A stretch of DNA of 64,000 bases from Streptomyces cucumeris (GTDB taxonomy: Bacteria > Actinomycetota > Actinomycetes > Streptomycetales > Streptomycetaceae), in the NCBI RefSeq assembly GCF_024295805.1, contig NZ_JANCLX010000003.1, forward strand, positions 124,001 to 188,000. The letters run 5' to 3'. Made by a program: the position numbers and the translations under genes. Below, piece after piece: positions 26,959 through 35,351 of this stretch; position 1 is the first letter of the stretch, and the number at the start of each line of letters is the position of its first letter. The notes below the pieces were generated by a model. The model was not told the origin of the DNA. It saw only the letters and a program-made list of their open reading frames with translations, and did no database searches.

Positions 26959-27909
26959 TCAGCGGCGGAGGGGGGTTACGTGGCGCATATGGGAGAGTTT
27001 CTCGGGGTTGCGTACGGCGTAGAAGCCGGTGATGAGGCCGTCGTCGACGCGTACCGCGAGGACGGTGTCGAGCGCGCCGTCGAGGTGGAGGATCAGGGCC
27101 GGGTAGCCGTTGACCTGGGCCGGTCGCAGTGAGCCCTCGGCGGAGATCCGGGTGAATCCGGCGGCGAGGAGGCGGGCCACCTTGTCGGCTCCGACGACGG
27201 GGCGCGGGATGGCCTTCTTGATTCCGCCGCCGTCGCCGAGGAAGACGACGTCCGGGGCGAGGATGTCGAGCAGGCCCTGGATGTCGCCGGTTTCGGCGGC
27301 CCGCTGGAACGCGTCGAGCGCGTCCTTCGCCTCTCCGCGGGAGACGGGCCCGCGCGGGCGGCGGGCCGCGACGTGGGAGCGGGCGCGGTGGGCGATCTGG
27401 CGGACCGCGGCGGGGGTCTTGTCGACGGCTTCGGCGATCTCCTCGTACCCGAGGTCGAACACCTCGCGCAGGACGAACACCGCCCGCTCGGTCGGCGTGA
27501 GCGTCTCCAGCACCAGCAGCATCGCCATCGAGACGCTGTCGGCCAGCTCGACGTCCTCGGCCACGTCCGGGGTGGTCAGCAACGGCTCGGGCAGCCAGGG
27601 GCCGACGTAGGACTCCTTACGGCGGCCGAGCGTACGCAGTCTGGTCAGCGCCTGGCGGGTGGTGATCCGGACCAGGTACGCGCGCTGGTCCCGCACCGTG
27701 CCGAGGTCGACACCCGCCCACCGCAACCAGGTCTCCTGGAGGACGTCCTCCGCGTCGGCGGCCGAGCCGAGCATCTCGTAGGCGACGGTGAAGAGCAGAT
27801 TGCGGTGGGCGACGAACGCCTCGGTTGCGGGGTCGGTGCGTCCGTCACCGGGGTGCCGCCCGGCCGTGTCCTCCGCGCCCGCGCCGTACTCGCTGTCCTG
27901 GCTCTCCAC
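26959..27909 (-). CDS. sigJ: ECF41-type sigma factor with C-terminal SnoaL-like domain
   Basis: The product is about 316 residues from GTG 27909. It has sigma region 2 (LLFTVAYEMLGSAADAEDVL), region 4 (VLREVFDLGYEEIAEAV, TPAAVRQIAHRA) and a long C-terminal SnoaL/NTF2-like domain ending NPEKLSHM. This layout, plus a divergent carboxymuconolactone-decarboxylase-like neighbour, defines the ECF41 group, in which the C-terminal domain tunes activity in place of an anti-sigma factor. The frame is open to 28020, but a matching ECF41 promoter at 27954-27980 would place the transcript start near 27948. GTG 27909, with CGGGAG 6 bases before it, therefore fits best. Confidence 0.88.
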   Translation of the reverse strand: MESQDSEYGAGAEDTAGRHPGDGRTDPATEAFVAHRNLLFTVAYEMLGSAADAEDVLQETWLRWAGVDLGTVRDQRAYLVRITTRQALTRLRTLGRRKESYVGPWLPEPLLTTPDVAEDVELADSVSMAMLLVLETLTPTERAVFVLREVFDLGYEEIAEAVDKTPAAVRQIAHRARSHVAARRPRGPVSRGEAKDALDAFQRAAETGDIQGLLDILAPDVVFLGDGGGIKKAIPRPVVGADKVARLLAAGFTRISAEGSLRPAQVNGYPALILHLDGALDTVLAVRVDDGLITGFYAVRNPEKLSHMRHVTPLRR

Positions 27910-27953
27910 CGCGTACTCCCGCCTGTCCGCTCCCGATGCCGTCACGCGCACAA

Positions 27954-27980
27954 GACGCCGCTCGCCACCGCCGTGTGACA
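27954..27980 (-). promoter_or_regulatory. ECF41-type promoter of the sigma gene (TGTCACA-N16-CGTC)
   Basis: Read on the minus strand, TGTCACA (27980-27974) is followed after 16 bases by CGTC (27957-27954). This matches the ECF41 promoter consensus as I recall it. It points into the sigma gene and so suggests autoregulation. Confidence 0.75.
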
Positions 27981-28015
27981 TCCGCGGCCGGTGGTACACG
28001 TCACACCGGCCGGGC

Positions 28016-28041
28016 GTCACACCGGGCGGCGCACCGGCGTC
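28016..28041 (+). promoter_or_regulatory. ECF41-type promoter of the AhpD-like gene (GTCACA-N16-CGTC)
   Basis: GTCACA at 28016-28021 is followed after exactly 16 bases by CGTC at 28038-28041, about 40 bp upstream of the ATG. It has the same elements and spacing as the promoter on the opposite strand, which supports co-control of the divergent pair by the sigma factor. Confidence 0.75.
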
Positions 28042-28082
28042 TCGTGTTCATCCACCGCACCACCACATGTGAGGACGAGGCC

Positions 28083-28568
28083 ATGGACGCCCGATTCAAC
28101 CTGTTCGACAACGCGTTCGCCGACAAGTTCATGAAGCGGTTCGCCAACGCCGGCATGGTGCTCCACCAGTCATCGCTGCCCGCGTCCACCCAGGAGCTGG
28201 TGTCCTTGCGCGCCAGCCAGATCAACGGCTGCGGCTGGTGCATCGATATGCACACCAAGGAGGCGGCGGCCGCCGGTGAGACCGCGGTACGGCTCCATCT
28301 GGTGGCCGCCTGGCGGGAGTCCACCGTGTTCACCGACGCCGAGCGGGCCGCGCTGGCGTTCGCCGAGGAGGGCACCCGGCTCGCCGACACCCACTCCGGT
28401 GTCTCGGACGAGACCTGGGACCGGGTGCGCGAGCACTACGACGACGACCAGACCGCCGCGCTGATCTGTCTGGTCGCGCTGATCAACGCGGCCAACCGGC
28501 TCGCCGTGACCGTGCACCAGCGGGGAGGTTCCTACGAGGCGGGCATGTTCGCCGCCGCGCTCGGCTGA
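28083..28568 (+). CDS. Carboxymuconolactone decarboxylase / AhpD-like protein
   Basis: The 161-residue all-helical protein carries the redox motif CGWCIDMHTKEA, with the CxxC and downstream His of AhpD-type alkylhydroperoxidases. It is the standard partner of ECF41 sigma factors. The likely role is a thiol-dependent peroxidase or a related oxidoreductase; the true substrate of ECF41 partners is unsettled. The ATG has GAGG a few bases upstream. It ends just before a 38-bp palindrome that separates it from the NRPS arm. Confidence 0.9.
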   Translation: MDARFNLFDNAFADKFMKRFANAGMVLHQSSLPASTQELVSLRASQINGCGWCIDMHTKEAAAAGETAVRLHLVAAWRESTVFTDAERAALAFAEEGTRLADTHSGVSDETWDRVREHYDDDQTAALICLVALINAANRLAVTVHQRGGSYEAGMFAAALG

Positions 28569-28588
28569 GGCCGAGGGGCGGACGCGAG

Positions 28589-28626
28589 TGGCCCGGCCCG
28601 GCGTCCTCGGACGCGGGGCCGGGCCA
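28589..28626. terminator. Bidirectional terminator-like palindrome
   Basis: A near-perfect 38-bp palindrome has TGGCCCGGCCC at one end, GGGCCGGGCCA at the other, one G:G mismatch per arm, and an inner GCGTCC/GGACGC stem. It lies between the convergent AhpD-like gene and the end of the NRPS gene, so it can end both transcripts. It also marks the natural left border of the region 3 cluster. Confidence 0.75.
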
Positions 28627-28644
28627 TGGCCCAGTGGCGGTCCG

Positions 28645-31600
28645 TCAGCCCCGGCGGGGGCGTCTGCGGGCCGCCGACGACCGGCGGCGGGCACGGTCCT
28701 GGCCCTTGTCGCGGCTCCGCCCCAAGGAGGCGTCGGAGGCGTCCCGGACGGTGCCCGACGCGTCGTCGAGGAACGCCGACAGGGCGCCGACCGTCGGATG
28801 GCGGAAGAGGTTGACCATCGAGAACTCCCGCTCCAGCGCGGCCTCCAGCAGGCCGTGCACCCGGGAGAGCTGCAAGGAGTGGCCACCCAGGTCGAAGAAG
28901 TTCTCCTGCGGGCCGACCCGGTCCAGGTCCAGCACCTCGCACCAGATCCGGGCCACCAACCGCTGGGTGGGCCCGGCCACTTCGGCCGCGTCACGAGGCC
29001 GGACGGCGTGGCGCAGGGCCCCGCGGTCCACGGCCCCGTCGGCCGTCCGCGGCAGCGCGGGCAGCTCCGCCCGATGGCAGGTGGCGGGGATCCCGTAGCG
29101 GTCGGGCAGCGCGGGGGGCGCGTCGGCGGCGGAACCGCCACCGGACTCGGTGTAGGCGGTCAGCCGCTCGACGGGACGGACGGGCGCGTCGAGGCGGCCC
29201 CGGATCCACGGCTTGGCCGGGTCCAGCCCGATGAGGAGGTGCGGACGGCCCTGGCGCAGGGCGTGGACGAACGACCGCACCCCCTCCGACCGTCCGATCG
29301 GGCGGTAGCCACGGGCCCGGCCGGGTTCGGCGAACCCTTCGTCACGGCTCATTCCCGTCTCGTCCCACATGCTCCAGGCCAGGCTGTGGAAGCGCCCGCC
29401 CCGTTCCTGGTGGCGGTTGCGGACGAAGGCGTCGGCGTGGGCGTTGGCGGCGGCGTAGGCGCTGACCATGGCGCCGCCGAACGAGCCGTTCACCGAGGAG
29501 AACACGATGAACGCGGGGTCCGCCGTGCCGTCGAGGCAGTCGAGCAGCACCCTGGTCCCGGTGGTCTTGGGCGCCATCACCTCCGCCAGTTCCTCCACCG
29601 TCTGCTCGAGGACGGCCCGCTGCCGCAGCGTTCCTGCGAGGTGGACCACCCCGGACGGGGTGAGGGACCAGCGGTCCTCCGCCCGCCGCAGCGCCGCCCG
29701 CACCTCGTCCTCACGGCATACGTCGGCCACGGCGTAGAGCACATGCTCGCTGCGGGCGCGCAGCGCGCGGTACACCTCCAGACGGCGGCCGGTGGCATCG
29801 CCGCTCGCGATGCGGTCCTCCCACTCCTCCTCCGGTGGCAGCGGGGTACGGCCGAGGACGAGCAGCCGCGCGTCATACGCCTCGAGCAGATGGGCGCAGA
29901 TCTCCGCGCCGATACCTCCGAGCCCGCCGGTGACGACGTACAGCCCCCCGCGGTGGAGCGGAGCGGCCGTGGCGGACGACCCGGCACGCACGGTGGCCAG
30001 CCGTGGCACCCGCCGCTCACCGTCCCGTACGGCGGCCTCCGGCTCACCCTGCCGCGCCCCCAACTCTTCCAGTACATACGGGAGTTGTACGTCCACCGGC
30101 GCCTCGGGCAGATCCAGATGGGAGCAGTGCAGCCAGGACACCTCCTGGGCGAGGCTCAGCAGCAGGGCGAGCCGGGCCGCGCGGTCGCAGTCCAGCACAT
30201 CGCCGGGGACGACCCGCTGGGTGTGGCGGCCCACCACCCGGAGGGTGATCCGCCCTCCGGCGCGCCGGGCGGTGATGGCCTGGAGCAGATGGATCAGAGC
30301 GGCGGTGTCCCCGGGGACGGTCCACCGGCCGCCGGTCTCCGCGGGCGGCCCGTACGTGGTGAGGTCCAGGACCTCGCTCACCTCGAAGCCGTCGGCGGCC
30401 AGCGCATCGAGGAGCCGCGTGTGGTCCTCGGCCCGGTCCGGGCGGACACGGAAGTGGCCCTCCCCCGTCCGGCCGAACTCCGCACCGTGGTCGACGCGTA
30501 CCCATCGCCGTCCGGTGGCGGTGAACTCCGCCGTCAGCCGGTCGGCCAGACCGTGCGCATCGGACAGGACGAGTACGGGGGCGCCGCCGTCGGCGGGACC
30601 GGGCAGCGGACGGGCGGGGCGCCAGACGCGTTCATGGAACCAGTTGGGCAGGGTGCGTTCATTGCCCAGCAGCAGATCGGTCTCCGCCACCAGATCGTCG
30701 AAACCACCGCTCTGGAAGCGTGTCCGCAGCCTGGCCCGCTGGATCTTGCCGATCTCGGTCTTGGGGACGTCCTCCCGCCGCACCGGCAGCACCTGGCGCG
30801 GATTGATGCCCAGCCGGTTCACCAGCAGACCGCGGATCTCCCGGATGGTGTCCGCCACTTCCGCTCCGGCACGGGTGTGGAAGAACAGGGCGAGCCCGTC
30901 GGTGGTCGCGCCGGTCTCCCGCACCGCGCAGGCGGCGGTCCAGGAGTTCTCCACCGCGTCGAGCTCCTCCACCACGGACTCGATCTCGTGGCAGTAGTGG
31001 TTGACGCCATTGACGATGAGGACATCCTTGGCGCGGCCGGTGATGGTGAGCGCGCCATCGCGGACGACCCCCAGGTCGCCGGTCTCGAACCAGCCGTCCG
31101 AGGTGAACGCCGCGGCGTTCTCCTCCTCGTTCTCCTCGTAACCGGACATCACGGTGGGCCCCTTGACCAGCAGCCGGCCGGGTACGCCCTCGGCCACCGT
31201 GTCGCCCGCGTCGTCCGCGATGCGCAGCACCGTACCGGGGAGGGGGCGGCCCACCTCGGTGAAGGGATCGCCGTCACCGGTCGAGGCAAGGGTGAAGGCG
31301 TCCGAGTAGGTGACGGCCGACGAGGTCTCGGACATGCCCCAGGACGGACGCATCGCCGTGTCCGGCAGACCGAGCGCACCCAGTGACTGGAGGAAGCGAC
31401 GGGCCACGCGCGGCATGATGGCCTCGCCCGCGTTCTGGATGAACCGCAGGCAGGACAGGTCCCAGTGGTGCCCGCCGCCCTGTGCGAGACGGTCGTTGAC
31501 CAGTCCGTAGGCGAAGTTGGGCGCCCAGGTGAGGGTCACCCGGTGCCGGTCGGCGGCCTCCAGCCAGCGCAGCGGATCCTCCAGGATCCACGCGGTGGGG

Positions 31601-34600
31601 GCGTGGATCTGACGGCAGCCCAGGAAGACATCGCGTACGTGGAACATCACCACACCGCCGACATGGTCGAGCGGCATCCAGTTGAACGTCACCTCGTCGG
31701 GTCCGAAGCCGTTGGCCGCGGCGGTCGCCGCGCAGCGGGCGAGGACGTTGCGGTGGCGCAGCGGCACCGCCTTGGGACGGCCGGTGCTGCCCGAGGTGAG
31801 CAGCAACAGCGCGACGTCGTCGGGGTCGGGGACGTGCGGGCTGTCGTCGGGGTCGGCGCGGCGCAGTTCGTCCAGGACGCCGAGGCGCAGCGCGTCGCCC
31901 CAGCCGTGCCGGTCGCCGAGTCCGCGCAGTGCCCCGGCGGTCGTCGCGTCGGTGAGGATCAGCGGCGCGCCGAGCAGTTCCCAGGCGCTCCGCAACCGGT
32001 CGGTCTGGGGGGTGTCCCCGGTGTGGGCGGGACCGGGGGCGAGCGGGACGGGGACGAAGCCGCCGAGGAGACAGGCCCAGAAGGCGACCAGGAAGTCATG
32101 GTTGTCCGGGCACTGGAGGACGGCCCGGTCACCGGGGGCGAGGCCCAGACGGCGCAGCCCGGACAGCACCCGGGCGGCCTCGGTGGCCAGTTCGGCGTGG
32201 CTCATGCCGCGGGCCGTACCGTCCTGGCCGATGAGCAGGATGCCGCCCCGGTCGGCCGCGGCCGCGCGGCGCAGCGCCTCGGGCAGGGTCCGGACACCGG
32301 GATCGGGCGCCTCCGGGCCGGTGGCCAGCGCCGGGACCGGGGTCGCGGAGAGAGCTGCCGGGTGTCCGGTGCGGGATCCGGTGTCCGTGCCGGTGTCCTC
32401 CGGCGGCTCCGGTGTTCCGGTGGCGCCCGACCCGCCCACATGGACCCGCTCCTCGGCGTCGCGGGGCGTGTCCTCCTCCAGGACCACGGCGGCTCCGGGG
32501 AGTTCCCGCTCCCAGCGGCGCGCGAGGCCCTCGTCGATCACCGGCAGGGCGGTGAGGGCCGTGGTGTTGAGACGGCCGTCGCGGTCGAGCGGCAGCGTGG
32601 TGACGGCAAGACAGCGGCGCGGCACCAGAGGCGCCGGAAGCAGGGTGGCGGCCCTCTCGCGCAGCCGCGCGGCGCTGAACGCGCCGACGGGCACCACATA
32701 GGCGACGAGTTCCTCGACCCCGTCCGCGGTGATCCGGGGCAGGACGGCGCACGCGCTCAGCGCGTCATCGCTGAGCAGCGCGTTCTCCACCTCGGCACGA
32801 TCGGCCTCATGGCCGTCGAGGCGCAGCCGGTGCGGATCGTCGTCGGACACCGCGAGACGGCCGTCGGCGAGCCACCGGCCGTGGCGGGTGGTGGGCACCG
32901 GACGGGGGTGACCGGGTGTGCGGATGTGGAGGCGTCCGGGCACCCCGTCCGGCAGCGGGCGGCCCCGTTCATCGGCGACGGTGACGTGCCGGTTGCCGGG
33001 CTGCCCGGCGCCGAGGTCGGTGTCCGTCTGCCCCGGCAGACAGCGGTGGGCGGCGACATGGCCACCGGTCCCGGGGAGTGACCACAGCCGGTGGAGCGCC
33101 GCCGCGCAGACGGTGTGGAAGCGGTCGGCGAGACGGGCGGTGAGCCGGCCGTCATCGGTGAGCACCAGGCGCAGCGGGTCCGGGCGGGCGGGGTCCGCGG
33201 TGTGCTCCCGGTGGGTGACGAGCGCGGCCAGCGCGGTGGGCGGGAAGAGGGCGACGGTGACGGCGTGGGTGTCCACGGCCGCGCCGAGGTGTGCCGGATC
33301 GGGGAGGTGTACCGGATGTACGGCCGCGCCGTGCAGCAGTGGCCACAGCATCGCGTGGACGGCCGACGGCAGCGGGGCCGTGCTGTGGTGCAGGACCGTG
33401 TCCCGCGGGCCGAGTCCGCCACGCTCCTGGAGCCAGTCCAGGGTGTCGCAGAGGTCGGCGTGGCGGATGACGACCGGGCCGTCGCCGCCCTGGACGACAT
33501 ACGCGGGGTCCGCCCCCCGCGGTCCGGTTTCGGTTCCGGCGGACGGGAGCGGCTCGGATCCGTCCCGGGGGACACCGCCGACATCGATGACGGCGACGGC
33601 CTCCGGTACGGGCGGCGGCGGTGCGCCGGACGGGTCGGTGAGCAGGGTTCCGGCCCCGGCCGCGGCGATCCACCGCAGGGCCGCCGGGTCCGGGAGGTCC
33701 GGGTCGACGGGGACGCAGACCGCGCCGAGGGAGAGCAGGGCGAGGGTGCTCACCACGGATGCGGTTCCGGGCCGCAGATGCAGCCCGACGCGCTGCCCCG
33801 GGGTGACACCGCGCTCGCGCAGCCATTCGGCCATGGCCTCCGCACGCCCGCACAGCCGGACGTAGTCCAGCGTCCCGTCCGCCGTGACCACCGCGACGGC
33901 GCCGGGGGTGCGGTCCGCCTGCGCGGCGAAGGCGCGGGGGACGGTCGCGTGTGCGTCACGGACGGCGGCCGTCGCCCCGGCGCGGGTGTCCGCGTCCTGC
34001 ACCGGCAGGTCCGCGACGGGGACATCGGGGGTACGCACCGCCTCGGCCAGCAGTCGGCGCAGATGGCCGGTCAGCCGGGTGATACCCGCTCGGTCGAAGA
34101 GATCGGTGCTGTACACCACGGCGCCGTGCAGCCGGTCGCCGTCCTCCCACAGGTGGAACTCCAGGTCGAACCGGGTGGATTCACGGGGCAGCGCCTCGGC
34201 GCGCAGTTCGGCGCCCGGCAGGGAGAACTCCATCCGGGGCGGGTTCTGGAGCGCGAACAGGGTCTGGAAGAGCGGGTTGCGGCCGGGGGCGCGCTCGGGC
34301 TGGAGGGCCTCCACCAGTTTGTCGAGCGGAACGTCCTGGTGGGAGTAGGCACCCGTGCACATCCGGCGGGTCCGGGCGAGCAGTTCGGTGAACGCGGGCT
34401 CACCGGAGAGATCGGCGCGCAGGGTGAGGGTGTTGACGAACAGGCCCAGCAGCGGTTCGGTGTCGGCCTGGTCCCGGCCCGCGATGGGCGAGCCGACGAG
34501 GATGTCGTCCTGGCCGGTGTAGCGGTGCAGCAGGGCGGACACCCCCGCGAACAGTGTCATGAAGAGGGTGGCGCCATGGGACCTGCCGAGCTCGCGCAGC

Positions 34601-35349
34601 GCCGCGGTCAGTTCGTCCGGCAGCGCGAAGTCCACCCGCGCACCGTGGAAACTCTGCGTCTGCGGATGCGGCCGGTCGGTGGGCATGCGCAGCACGGGCA
34701 GTTCACCGCGCAGTTGTCCGCGCCAGTAGGCGAGGCCGCGGTCCAGCGCGCCGTCGTCGAGCCGCTCCCGCTGCCACTCGGCGAAGTCCGCGTAGTGGAT
34801 CGGCAGGGGCGGGAGGGCGGCGGGGTCTCCGGTGCGGTGTTCGCGGTAGCAGGCGGCGAGTTCGCGGGTGAGGATGTTGAGCGACCAGCCGTCGGTGACG
34901 ATGTGGTGCAGACAGAGCAGCAGCAGATGGCGGTCGGGTGCCGTGGTGACCAGCGCGGCCCGGAACAGCGGCCCGGTGGTGAGGTCGAAGGGACGGGCGA
35001 CCCAGTCCTGGGCCCACTGCTGCTCCCGTTCGGCGGACAGCTCCACCGTGTCCAGCGTGACCGCGCCGCGGTCGGCCACCCGCTGGAACGGTTCGCCGTC
35101 CCGCTCGACGAAGGTGGTGCGCAGCACCTCGTGGCGGGCCACGAGGTCGCCGAGCGCGGACCGCAGCGCGTCGTGGTCCATCCCGCCGGTCAGCCGGAGT
35201 GCCAGCGGGATGTTGTAGAACGGGTTGCCCCGTTCCAGACGGTGGAAGAACCACATGCGCTGTTGCGCGTAGGAGGTGGGGAAGAGCAGCGTCCCGCTGT
35301 CCTCGGCGGTATCGGGGGCGGGGGCTTGGGTGTTCTCGGCCGGGGACAC
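28645..35349 (-). CDS. NRPS/PKS hybrid: C - degenerate A - acyl ligase - KR - T
   Basis: The product has 2,234 residues from GTG 35349, two bases after the upstream PKS stop. Domains in order are a condensation domain (about 25-455, HHIVTDG at 148-154), an adenylation fold without its catalytic motifs (about 470-935), a FAAL-like acyl-AMP ligase (about 1015-1600, LLLTSGSTGRPK and MPLDHVGG), a ketoreductase (about 1620-2030, VTGGLGGIG, FSSVNG, YAAAN) and a carrier domain (GGHSL, Ser 2158). In the degenerate domain the A3 loop reads QGGDGPVVIRH, A7 is LADGRLAVSDD and A10 is DRDGRLNTT, so it cannot be expected to activate anything. The acyl ligase with KR suggests loading and reduction of a keto or acyl acid. 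The last 20 residues are Arg-rich, a possible docking tail. Confidence 0.88.
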   Translation of the reverse strand: MSPAENTQAPAPDTAEDSGTLLFPTSYAQQRMWFFHRLERGNPFYNIPLALRLTGGMDHDALRSALGDLVARHEVLRTTFVERDGEPFQRVADRGAVTLDTVELSAEREQQWAQDWVARPFDLTTGPLFRAALVTTAPDRHLLLLCLHHIVTDGWSLNILTRELAACYREHRTGDPAALPPLPIHYADFAEWQRERLDDGALDRGLAYWRGQLRGELPVLRMPTDRPHPQTQSFHGARVDFALPDELTAALRELGRSHGATLFMTLFAGVSALLHRYTGQDDILVGSPIAGRDQADTEPLLGLFVNTLTLRADLSGEPAFTELLARTRRMCTGAYSHQDVPLDKLVEALQPERAPGRNPLFQTLFALQNPPRMEFSLPGAELRAEALPRESTRFDLEFHLWEDGDRLHGAVVYSTDLFDRAGITRLTGHLRRLLAEAVRTPDVPVADLPVQDADTRAGATAAVRDAHATVPRAFAAQADRTPGAVAVVTADGTLDYVRLCGRAEAMAEWLRERGVTPGQRVGLHLRPGTASVVSTLALLSLGAVCVPVDPDLPDPAALRWIAAAGAGTLLTDPSGAPPPPVPEAVAVIDVGGVPRDGSEPLPSAGTETGPRGADPAYVVQGGDGPVVIRHADLCDTLDWLQERGGLGPRDTVLHHSTAPLPSAVHAMLWPLLHGAAVHPVHLPDPAHLGAAVDTHAVTVALFPPTALAALVTHREHTADPARPDPLRLVLTDDGRLTARLADRFHTVCAAALHRLWSLPGTGGHVAAHRCLPGQTDTDLGAGQPGNRHVTVADERGRPLPDGVPGRLHIRTPGHPRPVPTTRHGRWLADGRLAVSDDDPHRLRLDGHEADRAEVENALLSDDALSACAVLPRITADGVEELVAYVVPVGAFSAARLRERAATLLPAPLVPRRCLAVTTLPLDRDGRLNTTALTALPVIDEGLARRWERELPGAAVVLEEDTPRDAEERVHVGGSGATGTPEPPEDTGTDTGSRTGHPAALSATPVPALATGPEAPDPGVRTLPEALRRAAAADRGGILLIGQDGTARGMSHAELATEAARVLSGLRRLGLAPGDRAVLQCPDNHDFLVAFWACLLGGFVPVPLAPGPAHTGDTPQTDRLRSAWELLGAPLILTDATTAGALRGLGDRHGWGDALRLGVLDELRRADPDDSPHVPDPDDVALLLLTSGSTGRPKAVPLRHRNVLARCAATAAANGFGPDEVTFNWMPLDHVGGVVMFHVRDVFLGCRQIHAPTAWILEDPLRWLEAADRHRVTLTWAPNFAYGLVNDRLAQGGGHHWDLSCLRFIQNAGEAIMPRVARRFLQSLGALGLPDTAMRPSWGMSETSSAVTYSDAFTLASTGDGDPFTEVGRPLPGTVLRIADDAGDTVAEGVPGRLLVKGPTVMSGYEENEEENAAAFTSDGWFETGDLGVVRDGALTITGRAKDVLIVNGVNHYCHEIESVVEELDAVENSWTAACAVRETGATTDGLALFFHTRAGAEVADTIREIRGLLVNRLGINPRQVLPVRREDVPKTEIGKIQRARLRTRFQSGGFDDLVAETDLLLGNERTLPNWFHERVWRPARPLPGPADGGAPVLVLSDAHGLADRLTAEFTATGRRWVRVDHGAEFGRTGEGHFRVRPDRAEDHTRLLDALAADGFEVSEVLDLTTYGPPAETGGRWTVPGDTAALIHLLQAITARRAGGRITLRVVGRHTQRVVPGDVLDCDRAARLALLLSLAQEVSWLHCSHLDLPEAPVDVQLPYVLEELGARQGEPEAAVRDGERRVPRLATVRAGSSATAAPLHRGGLYVVTGGLGGIGAEICAHLLEAYDARLLVLGRTPLPPEEEWEDRIASGDATGRRLEVYRALRARSEHVLYAVADVCREDEVRAALRRAEDRWSLTPSGVVHLAGTLRQRAVLEQTVEELAEVMAPKTTGTRVLLDCLDGTADPAFIVFSSVNGSFGGAMVSAYAAANAHADAFVRNRHQERGGRFHSLAWSMWDETGMSRDEGFAEPGRARGYRPIGRSEGVRSFVHALRQGRPHLLIGLDPAKPWIRGRLDAPVRPVERLTAYTESGGGSAADAPPALPDRYGIPATCHRAELPALPRTADGAVDRGALRHAVRPRDAAEVAGPTQRLVARIWCEVLDLDRVGPQENFFDLGGHSLQLSRVHGLLEAALEREFSMVNLFRHPTVGALSAFLDDASGTVRDASDASLGRSRDKGQDRARRRSSAARRRPRRG

Positions 35350-35351
35350 GG

